A stretch of DNA of 64,000 bases, from the NCBI GenBank assembly GCA_003216275.1, contig QCJC01000002.1, forward strand, positions 62,001 through 126,000, written 5' to 3'. Source of the stretch: Prochlorococcus sp. AG-402-P18 (GTDB taxonomy: Bacteria > Cyanobacteriota > Cyanobacteriia > PCC-6307 > Cyanobiaceae). Positions 29,297 to 39,406 of the stretch are shown piece after piece. A program made the translations under genes and the position numbers. Under the pieces are notes generated by a model, which was given only the letters and a program-made list of their open reading frames with translations, was not told the DNA's origin and ran no database searches. Each line of letters begins with the position of its first letter. The first letter of the stretch is position 1.

Positions 29297-32017
29297 CTAC
29301 TTGGTTTTAATTACCCTAACTTTACTAGCTCTAAGACGTCCTGTTTTAGTTGTAGAAGGTGTTTTGGAAGTACTATTCTTTTTTGATGACGATGAATCAG
29401 AAACTTTCTTAGTAGACTTAGTTGTCTTTTTTGTAGCTCTTTTCTTCTTTGAAGTTGTTTTTTTACTTGACTTCTTAGCTTTTAATAATTCGATGGCTTC
29501 TTCAATAGAAATTTCCTCTGCTCCTTTACCTTCAGGCAAAGAGGCGTTCACTTTCCCCTGTTTTACATATAAGCCATAAGGACCATTAAAGACTTGAATA
29601 TTATCTTTTTCTCCTTGTGGTATTCCTAAATCCTTCAAAGCCGTTCTTCCTCCTCGACCCCTCTTAGGCAAAGAAAGTAATTCCAAAGCCCTCTTTAAAT
29701 CAACCAACAAAACATCATCCTCAGCCTTTAACGATCGATAATCTTTCTCACCTTTACCTTTATTCCAAACGATATAAGGGCCAAACCTACCCAAACCAGC
29801 TTGCACTGTTCCTGTATCCGGATGCTCTCCTAGAAGTCTAGGCAGCTGAAGAAGTCCAAGAGCCTCCTCCAATGATAACTCTTCTGGTTTTGTTCCTTTT
29901 GGAAGAGATGCTCTTTTTGGCTTAGATTTTTCTCCTTCAATAACTTCTCCTCTCTGAACATAAGGACCATACTTTCCAAAAAGTAAAAAGATTTTTTCAC
30001 CGGTTCCGGGATCTACGCCAATTGATTCAGGTCCCTCTGCTTTTTGCTTTAGCAGCATCTCAGCCTTTTCTTCATCTAAGTCAGCAGGAGTTATTTCCTG
30101 TGGAAGAGTTGCTGTTATGGGCTTACCATCTTCACCTAGTTGCTTAGATTCCAAATATGTTCCAAATTTACCTAGTCTGACCAAAGAAGAAAGACCTTCC
30201 AAAGAAACAGAACGAAATTCGCCTCCATCTATATCTCCTTCCCTTTTTTGAACTTGATTCTCTAAACCCGTATCACCTTTATAAAATCCCTTTAAGTATG
30301 GAAGCCAATTCACTTTTCCTGTAGAAATCTCATCAAGCGTAGATTCCATACGAGCAGTAAAACTAGTATCTACAAGATCGGGAAAATGTTCTTCAAGAAG
30401 TGCTGTTACTGCAAATGCAGTAAAGCTAGGAGTCAAAGAATTATTATTCAGGACGGAGTAACCTCGATCTACAATTGTTCCAATGATGCTTGCATATGTT
30501 GACGGACGTCCTATACCTTCCTTTTCTAATGTTTTCACCAATGAGGCTTCACTATATCTAGAGGGAGGTTGGGTCTGATGACCTAACGCCTCAACACCTT
30601 TAGCTGTAGGAATATCTCCAATAGCTAAATTTGGCAATAAGACTTCTTGTCCTTCAAGTGCGCTTTCAGGATCATCACTTCCTTCTACATAAGCCCTAAA
30701 GAAACCAGGAAAATCTATTCTTTTACCGCTTGCCCTAAAAGATACCTCTGAGGCTTCTAATTCAATACTAAGCATTGTCAACCTTGCATCAGCCATTTGA
30801 CTGGCAACAGTACGCTTCCAAATTAACTCGTATAAAGAAAGATCCCTGCCTTGCAAGTTTGACTCTTTCGGGGTTTTAAAAGTCTCACCAGAGGGACGTA
30901 TTGCTTCATGGGCTTCTTGAGCATTTCTAGTTTTATTAGAGAATTGACGCGGCTTAGTACTCAGATATTCAGCACCATATTTTGATTCAACACATTTTCG
31001 TGAAGCATTTACAGCCTGATCAGAAAGATGCACAGAATCTGTTCGCATATATGTAATAAAACCCCTTTCATATAACCCCTGTGCACATCTCATGGTTTCT
31101 CTAGCAGATAATCGAAGCTTCCTATTGGCTTCTTGTTGCAATGTGCTTGTAGTAAAAGGAGGAACAGGCTTGCGAATTGACGGCTTTTCCTCGACATTTA
31201 TAACTGTCCATTTATCAGTAATTAATTTCTGAGCAAGAGACTTTGATTCTTTTTCATTTAGTAATTTGACATTTCGACCTGACTTCAATAACCCCGTTGA
31301 TTCATCAAAATCACCCCCGTTAGCGATTCTTTGACCATCGATTGAGGTCATTTTCACCTCAAATTCATTTCCATCTTTTTCAAGTTTGGCTTTTAAATCC
31401 CAGTAACTTCCGCTTTTAAAGGCTCTTCTTGCTCTCTCACGCAGTACAAGCAATCTTACGGCAACTGATTGAACTCGTCCTGCAGATAAGCCCCAAGAAA
31501 CTTTCTTCCACAAAAGAGGGGATAATGTATATCCGACCAGTCTGTCTAAAATTCTCCTTGTTTCTTGAGCATGTACTAATTCCATATCAATTTCTCTAGT
31601 TTTCGAAAGAGCTTTGGCAATAGCTTCTTTTGTTATTTCATGGAAAACCATCCTCTTTACAGGAATTTTTGGATCAAGCACATTCATCAAATGCCAACTG
31701 ATACTCTCGCCTTCTCTATCTTCATCCGTCGCAAGTAACAATTCGCTAGCTCCTTTCAAAGATTGTTTTAATTCCTTGACAATTTTTTTCTTATCTTTAG
31801 GAACTACATATAACGGATCGAAATCAGCAGTTGTGTTAACACCAATAGTTGCCCACTTCTCTCCCTTGTGCTTCGCAGGAATTTCAGAGGCATTGTTTGG
31901 CAAGTCTCTGATATGTCCCATTGACGCAAGAACTTGAAAGTCCTTTGGCAAGAAACCCTTAATGGTTTTGGCCTTTGTAGGACTTTCAACAATTACCAAA
32001 GTATGATCAGTGGGCAT
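29297..32017 (-). CDS. topA: DNA topoisomerase I
   Basis: TopA relaxes negative supercoils by single-strand passage. The 906-residue product has an N-terminal Toprim domain (VIVESPTKAKTIKGFLP; acidic DEDREGE), the active-site Tyr in FITYMRTDSVHLSD near residue 320, and in place of zinc fingers several C-terminal repeats (EKIFLLFGKYGPYVQRGE, AGLGRFGPYIVWNKG, FNGPYGLYVKQGK), followed by a Lys/Ser/Thr-rich tail. This is the usual cyanobacterial form. It heads a close-packed minus-strand run of five genes. Confidence 0.97.
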   Translation of the reverse strand: MPTDHTLVIVESPTKAKTIKGFLPKDFQVLASMGHIRDLPNNASEIPAKHKGEKWATIGVNTTADFDPLYVVPKDKKKIVKELKQSLKGASELLLATDEDREGESISWHLMNVLDPKIPVKRMVFHEITKEAIAKALSKTREIDMELVHAQETRRILDRLVGYTLSPLLWKKVSWGLSAGRVQSVAVRLLVLRERARRAFKSGSYWDLKAKLEKDGNEFEVKMTSIDGQRIANGGDFDESTGLLKSGRNVKLLNEKESKSLAQKLITDKWTVINVEEKPSIRKPVPPFTTSTLQQEANRKLRLSARETMRCAQGLYERGFITYMRTDSVHLSDQAVNASRKCVESKYGAEYLSTKPRQFSNKTRNAQEAHEAIRPSGETFKTPKESNLQGRDLSLYELIWKRTVASQMADARLTMLSIELEASEVSFRASGKRIDFPGFFRAYVEGSDDPESALEGQEVLLPNLAIGDIPTAKGVEALGHQTQPPSRYSEASLVKTLEKEGIGRPSTYASIIGTIVDRGYSVLNNNSLTPSFTAFAVTALLEEHFPDLVDTSFTARMESTLDEISTGKVNWLPYLKGFYKGDTGLENQVQKREGDIDGGEFRSVSLEGLSSLVRLGKFGTYLESKQLGEDGKPITATLPQEITPADLDEEKAEMLLKQKAEGPESIGVDPGTGEKIFLLFGKYGPYVQRGEVIEGEKSKPKRASLPKGTKPEELSLEEALGLLQLPRLLGEHPDTGTVQAGLGRFGPYIVWNKGKGEKDYRSLKAEDDVLLVDLKRALELLSLPKRGRGGRTALKDLGIPQGEKDNIQVFNGPYGLYVKQGKVNASLPEGKGAEEISIEEAIELLKAKKSSKKTTSKKKRATKKTTKSTKKVSDSSSSKKNSTSKTPSTTKTGRLRASKVRVIKTK

Positions 32018-32146
32018 CAGCTCAAATTTCCTCCTTCCTATCTAACTTACTGAATAGTAAAGTGCATAGTCCAAAATTATAAAAAAGGCATATTTAATAA
32101 TTTCGCTAGAGTCATTAAATCAGACAACGCTTAAAAAAATACACAG

Positions 32147-33709
32147 ATGGTAGAACTTTTCCCATTTCAATTATTTATAAACACTCCTGTAGAGCTTTTA
32201 AATCTATCTTTAAATGCAAAAGCGGTGCTGCCAGAATCTGCAGTTCTAATAGCCATGTTAGGAACATTATTAGTTGATTTGGCTGGTGAAAAGATTTCAG
32301 CTCGATGGGCTCCTCCTATTTGTTACGCAGGGCTAGGTTCATCTCTGATTTTGCTATTCATGCAATGGAATGGAGAAATCCAAGAATCGTTTTTAGGAGC
32401 ATTTGTTGCAGATAATCTTGCAATTGCATTTAGAGGGGTTATTGCTCTGTCAACTCTTATTTCCCTTTTAATTAGTTGGAGGTATGCAGAAAAGAATGGA
32501 AGCCCTATTGGAGAATTTGCAGCAATATTGTTAGCTGCCACGCTTGGAGCAATGCTTCTATGTGGCTCAACTGACCTAGTAAGTGTTTTTGTTTCGTTAG
32601 AAACACTCTCAGTTGCTAGCTACCTCCTTTCTGGATACCTCAAAAGAGATTCAAAAAGTTCTGAGGCAGCCTTAAAATACCTATTGGTTGGTTCTGCAGC
32701 TGCAGCAGTATTTCTCTATGGAGCCTCTCTGCTTTATGGAATAAGTGGATCCACTAACTTACAAGATATAGGAATAACTTTAATCAATGCACCTTCTCCA
32801 ATATCTGCACTAGCGCTTGTTTTTGTTCTATCCACCGTAGCTTTCAAGATAGCAGCAGTCCCTTTTCACCAATGGACTCCTGATGTTTACGAAGGTTCTC
32901 CCACTCCTGTAGTGGCTTTTTTATCAGTTGGATCAAAAGCAGCTGGTTTTGCACTTGCAATAAGAATTTTAATTGGCTGTTTCAGTGCTTTTGATACTCA
33001 ATGGAAGTTGTTATTCACTGTTCTAGCGGTACTAAGCATGTCATTGGGAAACGTAGTGGCGCTTGCTCAAACATCAATGAAAAGAATGCTTGCTTATAGC
33101 TCAATTGGGCAAGCAGGATTTGTAATGATTGGATTAGTTTGCGGAACTGAAGATGGTTTTGCCGCAATGGTGCTTTATATGGCAGCCTATCTGTTCATGA
33201 ATCTTGGCGCTTTTGCATGCGTAATACTTTTCTCTATTAGAACTGGAAGTGATCAAATCTCAGATTATGCAGGGCTCTATCAAAAAGATCCTCTTATTAC
33301 TTTGGGATTAAGTCTATGCCTACTTTCTTTAGGAGGTATACCTCCGATGCTTGGATTCTTTGGAAAGATTTATTTGTTTTTCGCTGGATGGGCAGATCAG
33401 CAATATTTACTTGTGACAGTAGGCTTAATCACTTCTGTTATTTCAATTTACTATTACATCTCTGTAATAAAAATGATGGTAGTTAAAGAACCAAAAGAAG
33501 CTTCAGATGTAGTAAAAGAATATCCATCCATAGAATGGTCGATTCCTGGAATGTCATCTTTGAGAGTAGCTCTTATTTTTTGTGTTCTTATTACCGCTAT
33601 TGGTGGAATAATTTCAAACCCTCTTTTTAATTTTGCCGATAGTGCGGTAAACGGCACACCATTACTTCAAGAAGCTATTAATCTTTCAAGTAAAAGTTCA
33701 ATTATCTAA
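32147..33709 (+). CDS. ndhB: NAD(P)H-quinone oxidoreductase subunit 2 (NdhB)
   Basis: NdhB is a proton-pumping membrane subunit of the cyanobacterial NDH-1 complex, used in respiration and cyclic electron flow around photosystem I. The 520-residue product has about fourteen spans. It shows the antiporter-like core with conserved Glu and Lys in [60 protein letters not shown], and the C-terminal [19 protein letters not shown]. Divergent from topA. Confidence 0.97.
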   Translation: MVELFPFQLFINTPVELLNLSLNAKAVLPESAVLIAMLGTLLVDLAGEKISARWAPPICYAGLGSSLILLFMQWNGEIQESFLGAFVADNLAIAFRGVIALSTLISLLISWRYAEKNGSPIGEFAAILLAATLGAMLLCGSTDLVSVFVSLETLSVASYLLSGYLKRDSKSSEAALKYLLVGSAAAAVFLYGASLLYGISGSTNLQDIGITLINAPSPISALALVFVLSTVAFKIAAVPFHQWTPDVYEGSPTPVVAFLSVGSKAAGFALAIRILIGCFSAFDTQWKLLFTVLAVLSMSLGNVVALAQTSMKRMLAYSSIGQAGFVMIGLVCGTEDGFAAMVLYMAAYLFMNLGAFACVILFSIRTGSDQISDYAGLYQKDPLITLGLSLCLLSLGGIPPMLGFFGKIYLFFAGWADQQYLLVTVGLITSVISIYYYISVIKMMVVKEPKEASDVVKEYPSIEWSIPGMSSLRVALIFCVLITAIGGIISNPLFNFADSAVNGTPLLQEAINLSSKSSII

Positions 33710-33722
33710 CAAACGCAAATCA

Positions 33723-34409
33723 TTGAAAAAATCAGTAGCTAGTCTATCTAATGTAAGCAAATATTATGGGAAAGGTTCGCTCCAAGTTAGAGCACTTGAT
33801 GGTCTAAACCTTGAAGTTAATCAGGGAGACTATCTTGCAGTAATGGGTGCAAGTGGATCTGGAAAGAGTACTGCAATGAACATTCTTGGTTGTCTTGATC
33901 GCCCAACAAAAGGAACGTACGAATTAAATGGTACTGCAGTAGAAAAGCTTGATGATGATTCCCTTGCAGATATCAGAAATAAAGAGCTCGGTTTTGTTTT
34001 TCAGCAATTTCATTTACTTCAAGAAGTTTCAGCTCTTGAGAACGTAATGCTTCCGATGGTTTACGCATGCGTACCTCCTTTAGAAAGAAAAGAACGTGCT
34101 GCAGATGCTCTATATCGAGTAGGTCTTGAAAATAGAATGAATAATATGCCCAACCAACTTTCCGGCGGACAACAGCAGAGAGTTGCCATAGCAAGAGCAA
34201 TAATCAATCAACCTTCATTATTGCTTGCTGATGAACCAACTGGTGCTTTAGATTCCAAGACCACGGAGGATGTTCTAAATCTTTTTGACCAACTTCATAC
34301 TCAAGGAATAACAATTGTTTTAGTTACTCATGAAGACAATGTTGCTCAAAGAGCTAAGAAAATTGCAAGATTTAAAGATGGGAAAGTAATTGAAATCTCT
34401 CAAAACTAA
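33723..34409 (+). CDS. ABC transporter ATP-binding protein, LolD/MacB/DevA type
   Basis: The 228-residue ATPase has Walker A GASGSGKST near residue 42, the Q-loop FVFQQFHLL, signature LSGGQQQRVAIARA and Walker B LLLADEPTGALD followed by VTHEDNVA. The short length and pattern place it with MacB/LolD/DevA ATPases, which drive extrusion or extraction at the cell envelope rather than solute pumping. The cognate MacB/LolC-type permease is not in this window. The start is TTG at 33723, 13 bases after ndhB. Confidence 0.9.
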   Translation: MKKSVASLSNVSKYYGKGSLQVRALDGLNLEVNQGDYLAVMGASGSGKSTAMNILGCLDRPTKGTYELNGTAVEKLDDDSLADIRNKELGFVFQQFHLLQEVSALENVMLPMVYACVPPLERKERAADALYRVGLENRMNNMPNQLSGGQQQRVAIARAIINQPSLLLADEPTGALDSKTTEDVLNLFDQLHTQGITIVLVTHEDNVAQRAKKIARFKDGKVIEISQN

Positions 34410-34424
34410 TCAGGGACGAGCTTT

Positions 34425-35180
34425 TCACTCTCTTCTTAATATAATCTTTTCAGACCCTCTATGTATAATTAATCCACCACTATAATCAATTCCTTCAATA
34501 TCCCATTCATAGCCTTTCTTTTGATCAATATATTTTTTCGCCCACAACCTTTTTTCGATCTGGCTACATAAAAGTTTTTTATTTTTTAGCAAATCAAAAG
34601 ATCTATCTAAAGCATATAAAACCTCAGAAGACCAAAAATTTATTTTGGGATTCTCTATAATTTCTTTTAATGATGTTGCCTCTTGAGGAACCTTATTTAG
34701 AACATTTAAACCGATCCCTACTCTTAATAATCTGAGTTCTCCGCCTCTAAAAAATAACCTAGGTAAAATCCCAGCTAATTTTTTACCATTAACCAAAAGA
34801 TCATTAGGCCATTTTATTTTGACATTAATACCTTTAAGTTCAATTCTCTCAACTAATGCTAAAGCTATAGCTAAACCATAAAGCTCGGAATTCTTTTCAT
34901 AAGAGCCTTCTGTATTAATAGCCGCACTAACCCAAACTCCTCCCTTTGGTGAATGCCAAATTCGACCATATTGTCCTTTCCCAAATTTTTGAATAGAAGA
35001 GAAAATTGCTCTTGGCTGATTTTTTAGTACAGGTTTCTCAACAATCCAATTTGAAAGTTCTATTTCCGTACTTGCAGATATAGGATTCCAAAGCAATCTC
35101 CAGGATCTATTAGATAAATGATTTAATTTGTAATATCGATAAATTCCACTTACTCCTCTAAAAAGTCTTCGATTATTCAT
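34425..35180 (-). CDS. birA: Biotin-[acetyl-CoA-carboxylase] ligase
   Basis: BirA attaches biotin to the carrier protein of acetyl-CoA carboxylase. The 251-residue product lacks the N-terminal DNA-binding domain, so it is a monofunctional ligase. Visible motifs are KGQYGRIWHSPKGGVWVSA (biotinyl-AMP loop) and KIKWPNDLLVNGKKLAGIL. It is convergent with the preceding ATPase gene and 22 bases downstream of vipp1 on the same strand. Confidence 0.92.
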   Translation of the reverse strand: MNNRRLFRGVSGIYRYYKLNHLSNRSWRLLWNPISASTEIELSNWIVEKPVLKNQPRAIFSSIQKFGKGQYGRIWHSPKGGVWVSAAINTEGSYEKNSELYGLAIALALVERIELKGINVKIKWPNDLLVNGKKLAGILPRLFFRGGELRLLRVGIGLNVLNKVPQEATSLKEIIENPKINFWSSEVLYALDRSFDLLKNKKLLCSQIEKRLWAKKYIDQKKGYEWDIEGIDYSGGLIIHRGSEKIILRRE

Positions 35181-35202
35181 ATTGCAATAATTATTTTTTT
35201 AA

Positions 35203-35979
35203 TCAATCATTATCAATTGACTTTTTCATCTCCTCTAATTCAATTTCAACCTCTTTGATTTCTACTGTCTTTACTTCATTAATACTTAAATCAGAAGGAG
35301 GCAAAGCAATAGCCTCAACTCCGCTTTTTAATTGACTTCTTAATTCCTCTAATTCTTCTTCAATATCATCCACTCCTTCTAGTGCTGCAAATTTACTTTC
35401 AAGATCTTCGCCTGCCAACTCTAATGCTGCCTGACCTGAAGCCTCCAATGCCTCTACTTTATCTTCCATTCTTTCAAAAGCAGCCATAGCTGAATTACTT
35501 CCTAAATCTCCAACTGCACTTTGAATTTGTTGCTGAGCTTTAGCTGCCTGCGCTCTTGCTTTAAGCATATCTTTTTTTGTTCTAGCTTCAGCAATTTTCC
35601 TCTCCAAAAGCAAAAGGCTTTTTTTGAGTTTTTCTACTTGACCATTTTGAGTTTGAAACTGCCTAGTTAAAGATTCGAAGGTATCTTGAAAAGTTTTTTT
35701 TCTACTTAATGCTTCTCTAGCTAAATCCTCCTCTCCTTTCTTTAAGGCTAATTCAGCTCTAGAAAACCAATTCTCAACTTGCTCCTTAGCCTGATTGGCC
35801 TGATTCTCTAATCTTTTTTGACTTGTTATCGCCATCGCAACAGCTTGACGCAGTTTAACCAAGTCTTCTTGCATATCTGCAACAGACTGATCAAGTATTT
35901 TCACAGGATCTTCTACTTCGCTTACAAAAGCATTTAGATTTGCTCTTAATAAGCGACTCAACCTATCCAATAATCCCAT
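35203..35979 (-). CDS. Vipp1/IM30, PspA-family membrane-remodelling protein
   Basis: PspA/Vipp1 proteins polymerise on membranes. In cyanobacteria Vipp1 is needed for thylakoid biogenesis and membrane repair. The 258-residue, almost wholly helical product begins MGLLDRLSRLLRANLNAFVSEVEDP (amphipathic membrane-binding helix 0) followed by long coiled coils. It extends about 35 residues beyond the PspA core with an acidic and helical C-terminal end (EVEIELEEMKKS), which fits Vipp1 rather than stress-only PspA. Confidence 0.9.
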   Translation of the reverse strand: MGLLDRLSRLLRANLNAFVSEVEDPVKILDQSVADMQEDLVKLRQAVAMAITSQKRLENQANQAKEQVENWFSRAELALKKGEEDLAREALSRKKTFQDTFESLTRQFQTQNGQVEKLKKSLLLLERKIAEARTKKDMLKARAQAAKAQQQIQSAVGDLGSNSAMAAFERMEDKVEALEASGQAALELAGEDLESKFAALEGVDDIEEELEELRSQLKSGVEAIALPPSDLSINEVKTVEIKEVEIELEEMKKSIDND

Positions 35980-36052
35980 TAGGATTTTTTATGCAATCTT
36001 AAGAATTTTAGCTAGATTTAACCATTAACTCACTAATAGTTTCTAAATTAAA

Positions 36053-36535
36053 TTGATTTTAGAAAATTCAAATCATCAAAACAAGGCAAAAAGAGAACAA
36101 TCATTATTAAATTGCTTAGAAGAAATTAAATCTTCATGGAAAGGAAATGTCGGAGGTCTTATTCAAGATTGGAGAGAAATTGCAGGAGCGCAACTCGCAT
36201 CAAACTGTACTCCTCTTAATATTCAAAATAAAATACTGACTATAGGAGCAAGTCATCCTCAATGGAGACAAGCGCTTCTATACAACCGCCTGGAGTTAAT
36301 TGAATCGTTAAAATCTTATGGGTATCAAATAAAAGAAATACGCATTAGACAACATTATTCAGTTAATTTAGTTCAAAAAAAAAGTGAAAAAGAAATTTGG
36401 GACAATCACCCTAGTAGAACTGATAAGCATGGAAGTATAAATTGTCCTTTATGCAAAGTACCTTCTCCAAATGGAGAAATTAAATTATGGGGTAAATGCA
36501 GCTTTTGCAGAAGAAAGGAATTAAAAATAGATTGA
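36053..36535 (+). CDS. DUF721 (DciA-like) protein with C-terminal zinc-ribbon-like Cys
   Basis: The 160-residue product has a DUF721/DciA-like N-terminal domain (WRGN-type region GLIQDWREIAGAQLASNCTPLNIQNKILTIGASHPQWRQALLYNR). DciA proteins help load or activate the DnaB helicase. The C-terminal 35 residues contain CPLC and CSFC pairs spaced like a zinc ribbon, an addition I do not associate with standard DciA. The start is TTG at 36053. Divergent from vipp1. Confidence 0.78.
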   Translation: MILENSNHQNKAKREQSLLNCLEEIKSSWKGNVGGLIQDWREIAGAQLASNCTPLNIQNKILTIGASHPQWRQALLYNRLELIESLKSYGYQIKEIRIRQHYSVNLVQKKSEKEIWDNHPSRTDKHGSINCPLCKVPSPNGEIKLWGKCSFCRRKELKID

Positions 36536-36548
36536 TCTTATTCAGAAT

Positions 36549-37247
36549 CTATGCCGTAACTAATAAAATCCCCATCTGACCATTAGCTATTGATTTGTAT
36601 TCTGCTGTTTTAAAGCCAACTGACAGTGCTAAATGAATTTGCTTAGAGCCTGATGGAAAATTAGTCAAGCTTTTTTTGATATATGAGTATTCTTTACCTA
36701 AACCAAATAATGAAGCTACTGGAACCACAAAAATACTCAAGTAAAGTTTTTGGAATAGGCCTTCTAATGTAAAACTTTCAAAAGATCTAAAGTCCAAAAA
36801 CCCTGCTCTACCTCCTGGTTTCAATATTCTCAAAGCCTCTCTAAATCCCAAGCTAAAACTAGAAAGATTCCTGAGGCCATAGGCCATCAGAAGACCATCA
36901 AATTCTTCTGATGGAAGGTTTGTATCCAGAGCATCAGCATTGATCCATTTAATTGAAGAATACTTTCCCTCTGATCTTTCTCTTGCAATTGATAATGCTT
37001 GAAGAGCAGAATCTAGACCAGTAATATTTTTAGAGCTTTCCATATATTTAGCCAGAAGAATCGACATATCCCCTGTTCCACAACAAAGATCTATCCATTT
37101 CTCTCCAAACTTTGGATTAAGAAAATAAAGTAATTTTTTTTTCCAGATCCTATGCATTCCAAAACTAAAAATATCATTGAATAAATCATATTTTGAAGAA
37201 ATTGTATTAAACATTTCTTCTACTGCTTTAGTATCGCCAGGTTTCAT
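36549..37247 (-). CDS. menG: UbiE/MenG-family C-methyltransferase (demethylphylloquinone methyltransferase)
   Basis: In cyanobacteria this enzyme methylates the ring of demethylphylloquinone, the last step of phylloquinone synthesis for photosystem I. The 232-residue product has the SAM-binding motif WIDLCCGTGDMSILLA near residue 50 and the UbiE-type VEEMFNTISSKYDLFND N-terminus, GLRNLSSFSLGFREALRILKPGG and the C-terminal GQMGILLVTA. Convergent with the DciA-like gene, 13 bases apart. Confidence 0.92.
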   Translation of the reverse strand: MKPGDTKAVEEMFNTISSKYDLFNDIFSFGMHRIWKKKLLYFLNPKFGEKWIDLCCGTGDMSILLAKYMESSKNITGLDSALQALSIARERSEGKYSSIKWINADALDTNLPSEEFDGLLMAYGLRNLSSFSLGFREALRILKPGGRAGFLDFRSFESFTLEGLFQKLYLSIFVVPVASLFGLGKEYSYIKKSLTNFPSGSKQIHLALSVGFKTAEYKSIANGQMGILLVTA

Positions 37248-37307
37248 ACTTAATATAAAAAATCATTAATTAATAAATAATATTATAGCAACTAATAATT
37301 TTATCTA

Positions 37308-38078
37308 TTACTCAATTGGTCTTATAGGTAAATTCTCTTTAATCAAATATTCTTTTATTTCTCTAATAGATAAGTGCCCATCGTGCAATAGAGAAGCTAA
37401 AAGAGCAGCCGAAGATTCACCTAGAGTGAAAGCCTCTTTAATATGTCTTAAACAACCAGCCCCACCCGAAGCTATTATTGGGATGGGGACTTTCTGAGAA
37501 ATTAATTTAGTTAATTCCAAATCATAACCATTTTGAGTTCCATCACCATCCATAGAAGTCAATAAAATTTCACCTGCCCCTAGATCAAATACTTTCTCAG
37601 CCCATTTTATAACATCTAAGCCGGTATTTTTCCTCCCTCCACTGACATAAACTTCCCACTTATTTGGGATCTCTTTATTCTTTTTTGCATCTATTGCAAC
37701 CACAATACATTGAGAGCCAAAAAACTTTGCTCCTTGAGAAATCAATAAAGGATCTTTAACAGCAGAAGAGTTCAAACTTATTTTGTCAGCACCTGCTCTC
37801 AATAATTCCTTAATTCCATCTAACGAACTTATACCACCGCCGACTGTAAATGGAATAGTTACAGATTCAGATGTTCTTCTCACTAAATCAACAAGAGTTG
37901 ATCGGTTCTCATGAGTAGCAGTTATGTCAAGAAAAACCAATTCATCTGCTCCAGCCTTGCTATATCTGCATGCCAATTCAACAGGATCTCCTGCATCACG
38001 GAGTCCAACGAAATTAACACCCTTAACGACTCGACCGTTAGAAACATCAAGACAAGGGATCAATCTTAAAGCAACCAT
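37308..38078 (-). CDS. hisF: Imidazole glycerol phosphate synthase subunit HisF
   Basis: HisF is the cyclase subunit that joins PRFAR and ammonia into imidazole glycerol phosphate and AICAR in histidine synthesis, working with HisH. The 256-residue beta-alpha barrel has [17 protein letters not shown] with the first catalytic Asp, [10 protein letters not shown] with the second, FTVGGGISS and PIIASGGAG phosphate loops. Upstream of menG in the same direction. Confidence 0.97.
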   Translation of the reverse strand: MVALRLIPCLDVSNGRVVKGVNFVGLRDAGDPVELACRYSKAGADELVFLDITATHENRSTLVDLVRRTSESVTIPFTVGGGISSLDGIKELLRAGADKISLNSSAVKDPLLISQGAKFFGSQCIVVAIDAKKNKEIPNKWEVYVSGGRKNTGLDVIKWAEKVFDLGAGEILLTSMDGDGTQNGYDLELTKLISQKVPIPIIASGGAGCLRHIKEAFTLGESSAALLASLLHDGHLSIREIKEYLIKENLPIRPIE

Positions 38079-38132
38079 GATTTTTAAACAGAGGAACTGT
38101 TAAGGTTGCCCAGACTTAAGCATTTTAATGCC

Positions 38133-38351
38133 ATGGCCAAGCCAGCCTCCCTTACAAGGATAGGTTCAAAAATCAAGATTAATATTGAAAGGGTTCGTGA
38201 TCGCATACCATCTGACTTGATTAACCAACTTTCAGAAGATCCAAGAGGAACTGTGATCGATTACAAGATGACTGATGGAATGGGCATTGGAGTAGTGCTT
38301 AAACTTAAAGATGGCAGCCAAAATTGGTTTTTTGAAGATGAATTTTCTTAA
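38133..38351 (+). CDS. DUF2862-like small protein
   Basis: I start this gene at ATG 38133 (MAKPASLTRIG), nine codons inside the track's TTG start. The 72-residue product is a small beta-rich soluble protein (SKIKINIERVRDRIPSDLINQLSEDPRGTVIDYKMTDGMGIGVVLKLKDGSQNWFFEDE) resembling DUF2862, a cyanobacterial family. It is 14 bases before chlG and probably cotranscribed. Function unknown. Confidence 0.75.
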   Translation: MAKPASLTRIGSKIKINIERVRDRIPSDLINQLSEDPRGTVIDYKMTDGMGIGVVLKLKDGSQNWFFEDEFS

Positions 38352-38365
38352 CCCCGAGATTAAAA

Positions 38366-39313
38366 GTGAGTGATGCTAGACAACTCCTTGGAATAAAAGG
38401 AGGCTCTGAAACAACAAACATATGGAAGCTTCGTTTACAACTAATGAAGCCCATCACGTGGATCCCATTGCTTTGGGGAGTTATTTGTGGAGCAGCAGCC
38501 AGTGGTAATTACCACTGGGAAATAAGCAATGTTATTGCATCATTGAGTTGCATGGTAATGAGTGGACCACTTTTAACTGGATATACCCAGACGATAAATG
38601 ATTACTTTGACAGGGAAATAGATGCAATAAATGAACCAAATAGGCCAATACCCTCAGGGGCAATATCCCTTTTTCAAGTTAAGTGTCAAATCTGGGTTCT
38701 CTTAATAGCAGGCCTAGTAGTTGCGTATTTGTTAGATCGCTGGGCTCAGCACACAATTCCTTCAGTTCTCCTACTTGCACTTGGAGGCTCATTTGTTAGT
38801 TATATCTATTCTGCTCCCCCTTTAAAACTCAAGCAAAATGGATGGCTTGGGAACTATGCACTAGGTGCGAGTTATATAGCCCTTCCTTGGTGGGCAGGAC
38901 AAGCACTTTTTGGTCATTTAACTTGGGAGACTGCATTACTCACCCTCGCTTATAGCTTGTCGGGGTTAGGGATTGCTGTAATAAACGATTTCAAAAGTGT
39001 AGAGGGAGATAAAAGCCTTGGACTCGAGTCACTGCCAGTTGTTTTTGGCATAAAGAATGCAAGTCGGATTAGCGCAGGCATGATAGATGTATTCCAATTA
39101 GCAATGGTGATAGTTTTAATTGCAATAGGACAACATTTAGCATCAGTTATTTTAGTTTTACTTATCATTCCGCAAATAACATTTCAAGATATATGGCTAT
39201 TACGGGATCCATTAAGTTTTGATGTTAAGTATCAAGCAAGTGCTCAGCCATTTCTAATCCTAGGGATGCTTGTAACAGCAATTGCAATTGGACATAGTTA
39301 TTTAATAATTTAG
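38366..39313 (+). CDS. chlG: Chlorophyll synthase (chlorophyllide esterification)
   Basis: ChlG esterifies chlorophyllide with phytyl or geranylgeranyl diphosphate, the last step of chlorophyll synthesis, in the thylakoid membrane. The 315-residue UbiA-superfamily product has the diagnostic Asp-rich NDYFDREIDAINEPNRPIPSG near residue 80 and a second site INDFKSVEGDKSLGL, with about eight or nine spans. The start is GTG at 38366. In Prochlorococcus the acceptors are divinyl pigments. Confidence 0.96.
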   Translation: MSDARQLLGIKGGSETTNIWKLRLQLMKPITWIPLLWGVICGAAASGNYHWEISNVIASLSCMVMSGPLLTGYTQTINDYFDREIDAINEPNRPIPSGAISLFQVKCQIWVLLIAGLVVAYLLDRWAQHTIPSVLLLALGGSFVSYIYSAPPLKLKQNGWLGNYALGASYIALPWWAGQALFGHLTWETALLTLAYSLSGLGIAVINDFKSVEGDKSLGLESLPVVFGIKNASRISAGMIDVFQLAMVIVLIAIGQHLASVILVLLIIPQITFQDIWLLRDPLSFDVKYQASAQPFLILGMLVTAIAIGHSYLII

Positions 39314-39406
39314 TTGCACTAGATCGATAGGTATGAAGGGCATAATTAATTCCATTCTTTAAATTTTATAGTTGTCTCAACCTTGATATCTAATATCCTA
39401 AATGGT

